Assembly (NCBI GenBank): GCA_947034885.2
Contig: OX344749.2
Location: 33,103,182-33,167,181 of the forward strand
Reading direction: 5' to 3'
Length of the DNA: 64,000 nt
From: Thuidium tamariscinum
Lineage: Eukaryota; Streptophyta; Bryopsida; Hypnales; Thuidiaceae
The translations under genes and the position numbers were made by a program. The notes under the pieces were generated by a model. It was given only the letters and a program-made list of their open reading frames with translations. It made no database searches and had not been told where the DNA came from. Positions 49,448 through 62,997 of the stretch are shown in pieces (position 1 is the first letter of the stretch; each line of letters starts with the position of its first letter).

Positions 49448-50378
49448 TTAACCCCTAAGTTCCCAAGGCATTTTCTGGCTCTGAAACCACTGAAAACTGC
49501 CATTTCTGTTGCAATCACTCAAGAAACCTAAATTTTTTTTCTCTCTTAGAATATAACCGTAGGATCTTGTACTTCACTTGTCTCAAATCATGTGGTAAAA
49601 ATTTCATGAAGTTTGACAGTACGGATTGGAAGATATTAGCATTTGAAGTTGAAAAAAAAAGTTTTTTTCAACTGCGGCCTGCAATTTCAGGTGACTTTGA
49701 TGGCCATTTGTGGATTTTTTTTGCACTACACACCATAAGGTTAAAATTTTTTATCTTGAACATTTGAGTTGAGAGTTGGGGATAAAAATTTTAGAATGTC
49801 AAAACTTGATTTTCACATATAAAAAAATTGTTAAACAGAAGTAGGTCCAAAGTTGAACAAAATACTAAATTGTTAATAGCCCTTAGAAGGAATTAAGAAA
49901 CCATAATCCCAACGGTGGGATTGTTCTTGAAAGCAAACTCAACCTTGTCAAAAAAGAAAAATTGAAAAAAATTGAAAATTGCATTCGAAAATGAATTCTA
50001 TAAGTTGTTTTTTGAAGAAGATGCTTAAATTGCCCGAAAAACAAGATTGTCCATAACTTTTTCATTATTAGTCCAAATAGGATGAATAAAAGCTTCAAAT
50101 GTAGACAAAAACATAATCTTTCAGGAAAAAAATTGAAAAAAAAAATTTCATTTTTTTGTGGGTTTTTTTTTCTACCCGCCGAACTGCTTTTTTGACTTCG
50201 GATGGCAAAACTTTTGCTCCCAGGCACCGATTGAAAAAAAAATTATATTTTTAGAAAGTTGATGTGATTCCCTATCTTCAAAAAAAGTTTCAAAAAATCA
50301 GGTCAAAATTTCAAGTCACACGAGCTTGCCCGAAATCCCAAGTGTCCTCCGAGGGGACTTTGGGACTTTAGGGGTTAA
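49448..50378. mobile_element. TTAA-flanked TIR element, copy C (931 bp)
   Basis: TTAA at both ends (49448-49451, 50375-50378). Termini are CCCCTAAGTTCCCAAGGC and, at the right, GGGACTTTGGGACTTTAGGGG inverted. The ends resemble copies A and B but the interior does not, so it is a second subfamily sharing termini. There is no coding frame of note; several A/T homopolymer runs lie inside. Confidence 0.65.
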
Positions 50379-51954
50379 AGATTAAACTCATATGCATAGA
50401 CAGAGTCAAAATTACAATTAGACATGACTTTATTTCTTGTAAAAGAATTAGAATCCATAAGTTTTTTTAACTTTGAAAAATTGACATTGTAGAGAAATTT
50501 CAGTTATCAAAAATAACTTTTTAAAATCTAGACAAGAAAAAACTTCAATTGAAGTGTTTTTACAAGTGTACCTTTGAATTGTCTTCAAAAAGACTCAAAA
50601 CCATTCACTAATGACTTTGTAAATTATACAACTTTACTGTGCAATGTATTGAGTTGAAGGCATTTTACAACGACAAGTTATGGGTCATAATTATTAGTTA
50701 TATTTCAAAAAACTTCTAAATAAAACAATGGGGGGATATTTTAAGATATTTTTACCTTTATTTTTTATTTTTTTTAATAGAATGAGTGATACTAATTTAC
50801 CAAAAACATATTATTCTAAACCACTATAAGCTAAAGCATTATTGTATTATACAAATCTCCAATTAAAAGTTTAAAAAAAATTTAGTAACCTTAATTTTGC
50901 AACAACTCTAATTTTTTTTTCTCTAATAGGAGCAAGATCTAGATCTTCATTGGCTTGATCTTTAAGTTGAAAGGGTAGTGGAATCACCTCTTGGTGGTTT
51001 TAAGCAAAGAAATAATTGAAGATACAATAGTATGACATTTCTTCCAATGTTTTCATTGGGCACTTGGAATACTATCAAGACTTGAAACCATCCTCTTCAT
51101 TTTTTTATTATATTTGTTATATTATTGTAGTAATATATGTTGCTTTTTAATCTGAACACTCCTAAATGGGTGCTTGGTCAATGACTGCATTCCAAGATAA
51201 GAACCTTGGGCTTAATTGCTTGCCATTCTACTATGACATTTGTAATTTTTCTAATTTTCCTAAGTCCTAGAATTGTTTTTATGTCTCATTTTAGGAGATG
51301 CCAAATGAACTAATAAATATGCCTTAAGAACATCCATTATATAGTCATTACTTGATCTAATAATAATATTATATCATTGAGTTTGGTGTGAAATTATTGG
51401 CCCCCCCACCTTGATTTTGCATTTTAAATGGAAAAAGTTCTTTTTGAAGTCTCTTCACCACTTTACACAAATGAAAATATTGAATTCAAGAAAGGAAATT
51501 GAAGCACAAAATTACATGATGCTTTGAGTGCCCATTCAAATTCTTGTTTGAATTGGGGCAATACCCTTCACAAAAAAGACTACAATACCAAACTAGATGA
51601 AATTCACGGGTGCTAGTATGTGAGCATAGAAGTGTGAGCTTATGAGCCTCAAAAATGATGCACCTATAGTATAGGTACTTATACTATGGAAACCTTCTAT
51701 GATCAGAGTGTATTTATACTATAGATACCTATAGTATAGGTGTTTCTACTATAAACACCTTCAAAGGTGGTAGTATATCTACTTATATACATATTAGAAG
51801 CTCACATGCTCACATGTTCATGCTCACGCACTAGCATCGTTGAGATGAAATCTATGTTTTTGGAAACATCAAACAAAAAAGAAGAAAAGGGCAACCATGT
51901 GGCATGTTTTGCAAAGAAAAGTTAATGGATAAATGTAGACTATGAATGAAAAGA
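50379..51954. other. AT-rich intergenic DNA
   Basis: A local cluster of TATAGTATAGGT-type repeats lies at 51665-51760 (ACTATGGAAACC, CTATAGTATAGGT). No gene seen. Confidence 0.5.
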
Positions 51955-52208
51955 AAAGGCATTAGATGTTTTTTCAGCAATTTAGAAGACTGTGAGTTCC
52001 CAACTGTGGGAATGCTGTCCGAAACTGCCACATCTGCGATCTGACGTGGTCGAGAGGCTGCCACGTCAGATAATAATATCTAAAAATTTAAATTTTTTTT
52101 AAAAAAAAATAATTATTATTTTTAATTATATTTTATTCTGACTGTTCACAGCCTTGGGAACAGGCCTGAAACAGTCTTCTAATCTCCCAAAAAACATCTA
52201 ATGCCTTT
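51955..52208. mobile_element. MITE with AAAGGCATTAGATGTTTTTT ends
   Basis: Terminal inverted repeats of about 20 bp are perfect: AAAGGCATTAGATGTTTTTT at the left and its complement at the right end. Subterminal blocks (GAAGACTGTGAGTTCCCAA; GAACAGGCCTGAAACAGTC) resemble those of the CATAAGAGGATTT family at 28557 and 32933, so it is a related element with different outer ends. Noncoding, 254 bp. Confidence 0.8.
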
Positions 52209-53762
52209 ATTTAAGTGGGGTAGTAGGAAGTAAAATAAAACATATGAGATATAAAAGCAAGAATTGTGTGTATGGCAAATTTCGTTACAATGGTAGTATT
52301 CCTCATGCCATTTTTGAGACCGCATGGTCTAAATTGAAAACTGACATTTAGAAACGATATAGATTTTAAACATCTAGGACACATGAAGATTTTCAAAATC
52401 TATGACACATTTAGATTTCAGACCATGTGGTCTAAAACATCTTGGATTAGTGTAGATTTTAGATATCTACAACATTGTATGTAGATTTCAAAAATCTATG
52501 ACGGTTTTAGATTTCAAACCACAAGGTCTGAACTATTAAAAGTGTCAAACTAATGGAATACCGCCATTTTAACGAAATTCACCATATGTATAGTAGATTG
52601 TCTACCGTATGCCTAAAACAATGTCCAAATGTCTAACAATGAAGGTCTCATCTTCAATTATCCCATATCTTTTATTTGAACATACATAAAGAATGGATTT
52701 TAGTATAACAACACCCCTTCTATCCTCCATCTTTACTATATGTCAATGAAGTAATTCCTTGACTTTGCAATCAAAATTCTCTTGATTGTAGGTAGAAATT
52801 CTTTCTTTCTTTTTTACTAAATTTTACAATTTTTCTTCTTCAATTTTTGAAACTTTCTTTAAGTGATTTTTTTGCCACCTCTACTTCTATACATAAAATA
52901 TGTACCAATTGATATCTCAAAAACATTTGGACATCTACATTGACATCTCAAAAAAGAGCAATAAAATTCTTAGATAGCATAAAAGTGTACTAATTAGGCA
53001 TGCCATGTAAAATCCTATGTCAATACAAGCCTAGATGAAAAACTTGTTCTCATAGCATTGCCCACCCACTTGATAGGAAAGTTGAGGTGATGTAGAAGAT
53101 ATATGGTGACCTCTCTACTATCTTTAAAGATCATGTTCTAGGAGACGTCTTCTAAGATCTTATTCAAATGAAACCACATTTTTGTGATTTTTCACATTTG
53201 GGAGCTTGGCGATTATAACAAAAAAAATTTAAACATTCATATTCATGAGGTTGATATCCAAAAACTTGTACATACCACATTTGGGTCTTATTATTAAAAA
53301 CACCAGTTTTGTCATGTGATGATTGCTAAGCAATATGGCCCTTGGATTTACACTCAAATTTTGTAGGATCATTTAGAATGGAGCCTATAAAAGGTCCTAA
53401 AACAGTTTGTGGAAAACAATGATCGTTTCTATGGACAGAGAATGCTAGTGCATTTGCATCATTTTAGGGCAAGCATGAATTCATACTCATAACATTTAGT
53501 AGTAGTCAGTGAGACTGCCCTTGATTGAACAAAATGGTATTAGGACATACTACACCTACATTTGTAACTAAAATATATGTGTCAATTACTGTTAGAGAAA
53601 TGAAGTATGCTAGGTAGGATATCTAAGTTGCACTTGTACATTGCATTTACTAGCAAAGCAAGTCATTTTAAATAAAACTCTCAACAATTAGCATTTAGTT
53701 CTTTGAGATTTATGGTGCTAAAAATGCTAACCTCACTTTGATGTGAAAGCTTTTCATGGTTT
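52209..53762. other. AT-rich intergenic DNA with short motif repeats
   Basis: Between about 52310 and 52535, TAGATTT(C/T)A and ATCTA(G/C/T)(G/A)AC words alternate with CATGGTCTAAA, a small local repeat. Nothing else recognised. Confidence 0.45.
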
Positions 53763-54376
53763 GTAAGTACACTTGAGAAGAAAATTCTTTATATAGACCT
53801 AGGGTGGTAGGAGGTGAAACAAACAATGTAGAATTTGTAATGAAAATTAGGAGCTCAATTGCTTATAATTAAGTCAAGAACAAAAATTGTGCTAAAATTA
53901 AAATTTCAAACTTCATTTTTAAAGCATAGTAGAATAATTTTCCTAAAAAGAACTTTGAACTTAGAAAATTTGGGAAATGAAGTTGAATTCATCTCCAAAT
54001 AATTATAAAAATCCACTCAACAATAATGGCCAAATTTCAAAGAGGGTGTTTGAAAATGTTGAAAAGGGACTTTTTAACATTTTAAAACACCTTTTCTGAA
54101 ATTTGGCCATAACTTTTGAGTGAAGACTTCAAACCTCAAATGGATTTTTGGAGATGAAACTTTACTTCATTTCTGAATTTTTCTTAGTTCAAAGTTTTTT
54201 GAGAAAAATTATTCTACTATGCCTAAATGAGGTCTAAAATTCTACTTTTAACACAATTCTTGTTCTTGACTTAACTTTGAGTGATTGAGGTCCTTCTAAT
54301 TTTCATTATAAATCTCACACTATTTGTTTTACCTACTACTACCCCATTTCTATATAAAGATGATTCACTTACTTAA
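53763..54376. repeat. ~610-bp hairpin, arms of about 300 bp
   Basis: Left and right halves are complementary over almost their full length and meet near 54065 with little loop. The GGTGAAACAAACAATGTAG and CATAGTAGAATAATTTTC blocks pair with CTACTATGCC and GTTTTACCTACTACTACC regions. The arm sequence is related to the arms of the long-TIR elements (8531-12382 and 55185-58895), so it is probably a deletion derivative in which two arms were joined. Confidence 0.75.
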
Positions 54377-55184
54377 TAATGAACCAATCCAAGTTATTGA
54401 TATAAAATGCTTGGAGATTCCTTCAACCTTACACTCAACCAAGATTCTTAAAAGTTTTGGCAAACCTTCTTTTGTTACAAATTTTTGTTGATGAGTATAT
54501 CTAATATTGGAACTAAAAGAAAAAAATTGGAGTATACTATAAATTTACTGCCAATATCCCAAATTTGAAACTTAGAATCATACTGAATGGATGAATTTTG
54601 CAAATGAGAACTCCTAAGTGGTAGAGGCAGTGTGGTTGAAGGCTATTAAATGTCATACTTATTACTATAATGAGCATATCGTACATTGGGGTCAGATTTG
54701 TCACACCCCAAATAAAATTATTTCTTTTTTTTGTTGAAATTTCCTTTCATTAATAGCTTTTTGAATTTTTAGAAATTTACAAGAGAGCATATGGAATATT
54801 TCATTCACTTTACCAACAAAGATCTCTAGCTTCACGGGCATGGTATTGTGGTAGCTTTACAAGTTGGGTTTAAGGATTCAAATTTGTCAAGATATTGAAG
54901 CTTTAGTGTAGTTTAGAAGGCTTTACTGACAATTTCAACTACTTGCACATAGTATTTGGTATTGATGGCTTCATGGGAATCTTTTTCTAAGATTCGAATT
55001 ATTTTCATTAGAAATTTCTACACTATGCACCCTAAAGAAGCAATAAGTGCTTGTAACACAATCAATATTATCAATCAATACTATTCAAGTATGCCATCTC
55101 ATAATTTTTGAAAATTTCATTACATGCCACATTTATTTTTATTTTGAATTATTTTTTAACAAATCTAACCCAAGTGTAGGGTAT
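54377..55184. other. AT-rich intergenic DNA
   Basis: No feature recognised. Confidence 0.5.
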
Positions 55185-58100
55185 TTGCTAGTTATTCACT
55201 TTTAAATATCATGAGGGTAAATTATAAGTATAGCTAGTGAAAGACCTACAATAAATACTAATTTGTAATGACACCAAATTTTTAAGGACTGAGAAGAATA
55301 TGAAAAGTCCCATTTCCTTCACTTTCTGGACTTTGTTGCTCCATTGGAAGACTTGTTCAACTTAATTTTTCTTGTGCCTATAACTAGGAGAGCCAACCTA
55401 CGGCCTTCTCACTTTGAAATTTCATAGTTAATTCAGATCCAGTCAAAAATTAATGAAAAAAATGTCTAGTCAGAGCTTCACCACTTTTGCCTTCACAAAA
55501 AAATTTAGGTCCTTTCAATGGGTATATTTGTTGATAGAAGCCTCTTTCCCTTATGGTACGTTTGCATTGGTTGTTGCTACATATTTTGGTGTTATTACAG
55601 GGGTGTGGTTTGATGCAGTCAGCCTTTTTCAGGGGCAAGTCTAGGATGCAGGCAAAAATTGCTTTTATTTTGCCTAAGATTGATTTTTTCCCCATCCTTA
55701 CACACTTTGCTACAATGTCAGCCGATAAGAATTCCCCAAAAGTTGTCAATCCATGCATCCAAGCAACAAGTAGTAGAATAGAATCCAACAACAAGGCTTT
55801 TGTACCACATATTTCAATTTTTGATCCACTTTCTCATTTGAGCTTCTTGGACAGTCTTGTGAAGAACTTGGAGTGGTGAGAAGCTCTTTATAGAAGTGGG
55901 GTAGTGGTAGGTGAAACAAACCACGTGGGATATGTGAATTAGGACAAAGAAGAGCTCCACCACTAATGGTTAAGTGAAAACACATGAATTGTGATAAAAG
56001 TCAAATTTAAGAATTCATTTAGACATAGTAAATTTTTTTTTTCAAAAACTTAAAACTAAGAATAGTTGGAGAATCAAGTAAAATTTCATCTCCAGAAATC
56101 CGTTTGAGATTTCAATACTCCATCTAAAAGTTATGAACAAATTTCAAAGAAGATGTTTGAAAATGTCCCCCAAAATGTCCCTTCCACACACCCTCTAGAA
56201 TTTTATTCATAACTCTTACATGAGGCTCCAAAATCCCAAGCGGATTTATGGGAGATAAAAGTTAGCTTGGTTCTCCAACTTCTTCTTTTTCAATTTTTTT
56301 ACAAATGGAAGCTAAAAGACAATTGATCAAAACATAGTATGGACAAGTACAACACTTCATTTACTATGGAAATTTTTTGTCTTGTAGTTTGACCTCTTCG
56401 CTATCCAAGCCATTATTTTGTCAGTAGATAGAACTTTTGAAAGGTTGTTTCAATATTGTATCCTGCGTGGTTACACAAATATATTCTTTAACAATATTTC
56501 ATAATTGTATTAATGATGCTTAAGTTTTTGTACTTAAAAAATGTCTCACCATTGTTTCAACAATAGATGAATGCTCTCATAATTTATATTTTGTCTAATT
56601 GTCGTTTTAACAATGGCTAAATGTTGTTGTTTAAATTTTGTCTCATGCTTGTTCCAATAATGGCTAAATGATGGTGTTTAAACATAGTTTCAATGATGAA
56701 TAAATGGTGTGCTAATATGGATTAATTTCAAATTTAATGGTCTAACTATGATATGTTGTTGAAACAATATACTTTTTTTTAATAAGTTCAACCATTAGAT
56801 AAACATCCCAAAATATTCCAGTAGTGTTTCAAATAACAATAGACCAATTTTTAGTTGTTTTCACTACTTTGAAGAATTCTACTTATGGCTTGTACCAAAT
56901 TTTGAAACAACAATGAAATAAGGGGAGAGGAGACTTTGAAGTATAACTATGAACAACTTTATTTTTAGTAAACAAAATTGAAAAATGTTGAATATGGTAC
57001 TGTACAATGTTAGCAGTGGAGAATTTTCAAAGAAGAATTAGAAGGGACATATTTGTAGAACTTAACACCACTATTGTTTGTGTTTTCCTTTCAAAGTACT
57101 CAATACTAGGTAATTCTTAAACTCATCATTGCCTAAATTTTGAAAATATTTTTTATTCAATTAGTTTTGTAAAACTCATTTATTTTTTCTAAAATTTGCA
57201 AATTAAATGGGATTAATTCTCCAAATGCTGAAAGTAAATTCATACCAAATCTACATGTATTGTTAATAGTGTAGAACGTTGTACAAAATTTTTGGCATTT
57301 TTAATTTGTTTGAATGCTTTAATTGATGATTAGAAAATATTTATATGAAGCTTCTAATATCTTCACTGATTAGTCTTTGTTAAATCAATTTAAAAACACA
57401 TGACTTTCAAATACTTGAAAAACACAGTTTTTATTTCATTGCTTGAATGAAAGTTTGTTGTAATTGACAAAATTTATGCATTACACATACATGTGAAACA
57501 AATATTTACAATGGAGGGTTGATGATAAAAAAATCACTACTTAGATTCTCATAAAGTAATTACGCTTATATATGACAAAATATGCAATTGCACATTCTTT
57601 GAATTAAGAAACTACCAATTTCTTGTAGGATTTTAGTAAAAGTCAATAGAGTACTCTAACATCTCTTAAAATGCATTTCTATAAACAACGTATGAATAAA
57701 AGTAAATTTTTACAATGCTAAAAAATTAGTGTTCCTACAACAATATTGTATATATTAGATAGGAATTTGTGAAGACTATCAACATAAGAAAATGATTACA
57801 ATTGGGTTCACTTACTTAAGTAGGGAATTCTCTACTACTAGGATTGTAAGGTTTTAAATACTTTTCAATTTTTTTCACTTAAAATACAACTACTAATGAT
57901 TAAGTGAAAACGCAAGAATTATACTCAAAGTTGAATTTTAGACTTCATTTGGGCATTGTCTTTTAGCTTCCATTTGTAAGAAAATTGAAGTAGAAGAAGT
58001 TGGAGAACCAAACTAACTTTTATCTCCCATGAATCCGCTTGGGATTTTGGAGCCTCATGTAAGAGTTATGGACAAAATTCTAGAGGATATGTGGAAGGGA

Positions 58101-58895
58101 CATTTTTTTTTTTTTTTCAAACACCCTCTTTGAAATTTGCACATAACTTTTAGATGGAGTATTGAAATCTCAAACGGATTTCTGGAGATGAAATTTTAAT
58201 TAATTCCCCAACTTTTCTTAGTTTTAAGTTTTTGAAAAAAAATATTTACTATGTCTAAATGAGTTCTTAAATGTGGCACAAGAGCCTTGTTGTTGGATTC
58301 TATTCTACTTTGTTGCTTGGATGCATGGATTGACAACTTTTGGGGAATTCTTACCGGCTGACATTGTAGCAAAGTGTGTGTAAGGATGGGGAAAAAATCA
58401 ATCTTAGGCAAAATAGAAGCAATTTCTACGTGCATCCCAGACCTGCCCCCAAAAGAGGCTGACTGTGTCAAACCACACCCCTGTAATAACACCAAAATAT
58501 GTAGCAACAGCCGGTGCGAACGTAACATAAGGGAAAGAGGCTTTTATCAACAAATATATCCACTGAAAGGACCTAGATTTTTTGTGAAGGCAAAAGTGGT
58601 GAAGCTCTGACTAGACATTTTTTTCATTAATTTTGGACTGGATCTGAATTAGCTGTGAAATTTCAAAGTGAGAAGGCTGTAGGTTGGCTCTCCTAGTTAT
58701 AGGCACAATAAAAATTAAGTTGAACAAGTCTTCCAATGGAGCAACAAAGTCCAGAAAGTGAAGGAAATGGAACTTTTCATATTCTTCTCAATCCTTAAAA
58801 ATTTGGTGTCATTACAAATTAGTATTTATTGTAGGTCTTTCACTAGCTATACTTATAATTTACCCTCATGATATTCAAAAGTGAATAACTAGCAA
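55185..58895. mobile_element. Long-TIR (foldback-like) element 2, ~3.7 kb
   Basis: Inverted arms at 55185-56323 and 57955-58895 share TTGCTAGTTATTCACTTTT-type outer ends. The right arm lacks about 190 bp present in the left, the gap falling near 58271. The core (56324-57954) is AT-rich, has no sizeable frame and is homologous, in reverse orientation, to the core of element 1 (for example TCCAATGGTATTTT-like blocks and GTAAACAAAATTGAAAAATG). It is non-autonomous. Open frames at 55450-55985 and 58196-58610 are mirror images of each other in the arms, not genes. Confidence 0.82.
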
Positions 58896-61365
58896 TTTTG
58901 ATAACTTCTTTATGTAGGTTGGAGTGCTATGAAACAAAGCATGTACACCCTACCTCATTGACGGTTTTCTAATAGTACTATAAATGCAATATGGAGACAC
59001 ATGGACGGGGAGATCTTAATGAAAATTTTAAATTTGTCTTAAAACCACTTCTAGATTCTAAACCAAACTAGAACACATAGTCATCCAATGTTTTTTTCTA
59101 TAAGCAAGATGGTATAGATATAGTCATATCACCTACCAAGCTATTTTTACTTCCTAAACCTTGTTTTTGCAAATCATCAAGACTATAAATGCAATTTCTT
59201 TAGTGTCATCCAAATAAATCTAGTAATGGAGTCTAAAAACTCCAAAGTTTGCACAATACTGTACCTCTTCTACATATTACTCACAACAGACTATTAAACT
59301 TTTACAACTTATAATCAAATAGGATTAAAATCCAACATTAGAGCTTGGTGAAGTATTTTTGTTGTTTGTCAAAAGTTCTCCATGAGATTGTAGACATCAC
59401 CTATGCCCATCCAACAACAATATAACAAGTTGGAGTCTTAGTAAGGTATTTTCATCCACAATTGTATTGCATTCATCTTTAAACAACTAGTAATTAGTAT
59501 CTTCTTAGGCCTACTTCAAAGATGTTGTCACAAAAAGGGTTTTAAAAATGAATTTGACAAAATATTATCACCCATGGTGATGTAGAATTCCATATAGGCT
59601 TCACATCTACAAAATTGGCATGAGCCTTGGCCAAGGTGTAAATCCAACTTGGACTATGCCTATGTCTTCACCAATCATACTATAATAATCCAAGAGGTCC
59701 TTGGGCTTAGTTGGGCTTGGTGTAAATTAGAGTTGTGTGGATATATGAGTTTTGACTTGGAATGTCAATTTCATTGAATTGGCAATATGTTTATACTTTG
59801 GCATGGTTTAGGACATGCAATTTGAATCCAAAATCTATACCAATTTTTGTTTGTGACCTAAAATGAGTCATTTGTGAAGATATATGTTATAATTTTGGGT
59901 TGTGTGAATATTGCAACTAGAACAAAATTGATGTTTGGGGTATCAATAGAAATATTAGTATAAATAGGGTGTACTTGAGTTGAAATGGTATGACCTCAAA
60001 TACAAACTCTAACAATACCCAATGACCTATATATTCTACAAAGGAATATTGTGAAAAAATCAACTTTGGAAGTTGTGAATGTTGATCCCTTTATCGTATT
60101 ATTGTAGTAAGTAAAATACAAGTATAAAAAACAATTCACTAATTTCTTTAATAGGTTAGGCTTGAATTAGTCAAAGAAGGATTTTGTAGAAGATATTGCA
60201 AATGTTTGTTTCAATTATTGAATTTTCTATTGGAAATGTTTTACCATTGCATATTAATCTTGAGTTTTTTTTGTTTAGATTTGAGTCTTAAATTCTTTTT
60301 ATTGTACCATACATATCTAAACAATACCTTTTTAATTCAATACTATAGTATTACTAATTTGGATGCTAGAAATGGATATCTTATATTATTGACCTTAGGA
60401 AAGTATATAACATTAAAAAAATCAATATCTACTACTACACTTACTTTCATGAGTTATTTTTTCACCAAGTACCCATACATGATGGTACTCCTAAATTTTA
60501 ATATCTGAAAAAATTTGGTATAAATTAGCCCTTAGTTACAAAACTAAAGTAGGTACACCTTAAATGGTGCCTTGCCTAAAACTACCATGATTACTTTGTG
60601 TACATCTTCAAAATAAGTATGTTTATATGATGAAGAAATTAATTTAGAACATCTACCAAAAAAACTTTAAATAAACCTTCGTAATTTTTGCATAAGATAT
60701 CTAAATATTGGATTTTTAGTGCATTGGATGCATTAGAACTTCTTTCACTTGCCAACAAGAAATTATGAAAATTTGACAAATCTAATGAAAGTAAATAGAC
60801 ACTAAGTTTGCAATCCATTCTCACCCTCTCACCCCATTTCCTTAGTATAGGTTGCTCTATTTCCAATTAGCTGTGAATTTACATTACAACTCACATAGAA
60901 TAGGACCAATTGAAACAACTTAATGTCTAAGAAGTGTACATTAGAATCATTCGGTAGTCAACTCATTCTTGATTAGCAGTCCATTCTAGTGATATAGGCT
61001 CCTATATCTCCGAGAAGATAGAGACCAAAGGTAATCAATTATTGGACAAGTTCCAACATAGTTGTGGTGTACTTTGATTGGCTATTGACAAATCTTTCAA
61101 TATTGCAAGCAAAACTTCAACAAATTTTGATAACAGCTTGTAGTTGGAAATAGAAAGGTCTACATGACTAGTATAGGTTAGACATAATCTTCACCTAAAA
61201 ATCAAGGATAATTATATTTTGAGGAAAAAAAATTCAAAAATTATGAAATCCTTCTAGAATGTATTTTTGTATATGAAGATATTACTGAAGTAAAAAAACT
61301 AGCATAATAGATATGAGTAATTGTTGAAGTAGTTGGAAATGGATTGGCTTGCAAGGCATGATTAC
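58896..61365. other. AT-rich intergenic DNA, nothing recognised
   Basis: A 100-codon plus-strand frame at 60206-60508 is almost entirely hydrophobic or aromatic from A/T composition and has no family features. Confidence 0.55.
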
Positions 61366-61859
61366 TATATGTACAATGGGGTACAATTCATTTATGAATT
61401 TTTGCATTCTTTGTGGAAGAAATTTTAGTGCTACCAACTTTGACACCCTTCAAAGGGCTACAAATTTGGTTTCACTATGAAAACTTTCTTACAAGATCAT
61501 CTTAATGTTAATTACAAAAAATAGAAGATTTACACAAAAAAGATGTTTAAAGTCTACCAACATGTGTAGTTGTGAGAAAAATTTCATTGTTGCCAACTTT
61601 GCTACGCTCCTCAAGATTGCACTTCTTTTTGGTAATGAAATTTTTGTCATGAAATCATGTGTACATCAATAAAATGTGTACTAAATTCAAGTCCAAAAGA
61701 CTCACACAATGTGACATGTGACAATGCAATGTGACAAAAAGAGGTAGTCACTGCCTTTTTGATTAATTTTCCTACCCCCCATCATCAAAAAAATCAACAG
61801 ATGTCGGATTTGAATTTTAAAAAATCCCACCCACCTTCCAAGAAAAATCAACAACCGTC

Positions 61860-62045
61860 GGATGCCAATACGGATATTGAATACGAATATAAAAAACAAA
61901 TACAAAATATGGATATAAAATACAGATATTGAAATATAGATACATAATATGGATACAAATATTGTAATGGTAATGCATAAATATACCAATACTTAAAATT
62001 GATATGAATATAGACATTGATACCAAATATAGATACGATATACAA
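61860..62045 (+). repeat. Degenerate ATATGGATACAA-type minisatellite
   Basis: About a dozen imperfect short units such as AATATGGATATAAAAT, ACAGATATTG and ATGGATACAAATATTG in a row. The minus-strand frames over it are repetitive I/Y/F artefacts of this pattern. Confidence 0.7.
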
Positions 62046-62268
62046 ATTATCATATCATTTATCCCATATCCTTTGTCTCCAAGCCCACCCTCTGAGAATT
62101 ATAAAAGAGGGTGGAGGTGGGGGTTTTACAAGTTAAAAAAATTTTAATTTAATATTTATATCAGATCAAGAGGGGAGGGTGGTTTCAAAAGTTTCAAAAT
62201 TTTAATATTTAAATTAGATTGGAAGGGGGGAGGTGCAAAATTTAAAATTTTAATTTTTTTTAGTTTTT

Positions 62269-62310
62269 GAGCTCATTGTGACACAGTTTGTCACAATGAG
62301 CAATGAGCTC
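62269..62310. repeat. Near-perfect palindrome around GAGCTCATTGTGACA
   Basis: GAGCTCATTGTGACA pairs with TGTCACAATGAG, followed by a second CAATGAGCTC, giving a 15-bp-class hairpin with a small loop. It sits at the right side of the insert within the inverted-repeat element and could be one terminus of that insert, since GAGGTAGTCACTGCC (about 61741) and GAGGCAGTCACTAC (about 62316) flank it. Confidence 0.55.
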
Positions 62311-62997
62311 AAAAGAGGCAGTCACTACTTCACTCACAAAGAGAGATATTTGAAATCTACCAACATGTATAGTTGTAAATTATAATTTCAATACTACACA
62401 CTTAGACACCTTCTTAAGGCCTAAAGAATTGATTATTTACCATAAATTTTTTTGTCATGAGATCACCTCTATGTTGGTGAGATGTATGCTAAATTTTAAG
62501 TTCAAAAGATTCATCCCAAAAAAGATATTTGAAATTTATTAACATGTGTAGTTGCAAAAATGATTTTTTACATCCATGTCAAACTTTGACTCACAAAATG
62601 ACACTATACCAAAGACTGAAAAAATCATTCTTACAACTATACATGTTGGTAGATTTCAAATATATTTTTCTGTGTCAATCTTTTGAACTTGAAATTTGGT
62701 ACACATCTTATTGATGTACAGGTGATTTCATGACAAAAATTTCATGATAAAAAAAATTCAATCTTTAGAGCAATGAATTTTTTCTCACAACTACACATGT
62801 TGGTAGACTTTGAATATCTTTTTTGTGTAAATCTTTTGGTTTTGTGTAATTAATATAGACATGATCTTGTAAAAAAAATTTAATGGTAAAAAAACCAATA
62901 TTTTAGGCCTTGAGACGGTGTTAAAGTTGGCAGCAATGAAATTTCTTTCACAGGGAATGCAAAAATTCATAAATGATTTGTACTCCCACTATACATT

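Larger units (their letters stand above)
61366..62997. mobile_element. Inverted-repeat element with internal repeated units
   Basis: Outer blocks AATTCATTTATGAATTTTTG (left) and CAAAAATTCATAAATGATTT (right, inverted) bound the region. Inside, a unit containing TCTACCAACATGTGTAGTTG recurs at about 61553, 62348 and 62536 in one direction and at about 62640 and 62790 inverted, giving a large imperfect hairpin centred near 62600. Positions 61720-62330 look like a separate insertion. No coding. Confidence 0.65.

Noticed and set aside
55450-55794. A 114-codon frame, with relatives at 58196-58610
   Set aside because: Again a mirror image of long-TIR arm sequence. The arms diverge without preserving a frame, and one has a 190-bp deletion.
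60206-60508. A 100-codon hydrophobic plus-strand frame
   Set aside because: The composition follows from A/T-rich sequence. No signal peptide logic, family or neighbouring gene supports it.
61702-62053. Three overlapping minus-strand frames rich in I, Y and F
   Set aside because: They translate a degenerate ATATGGATACAA minisatellite.
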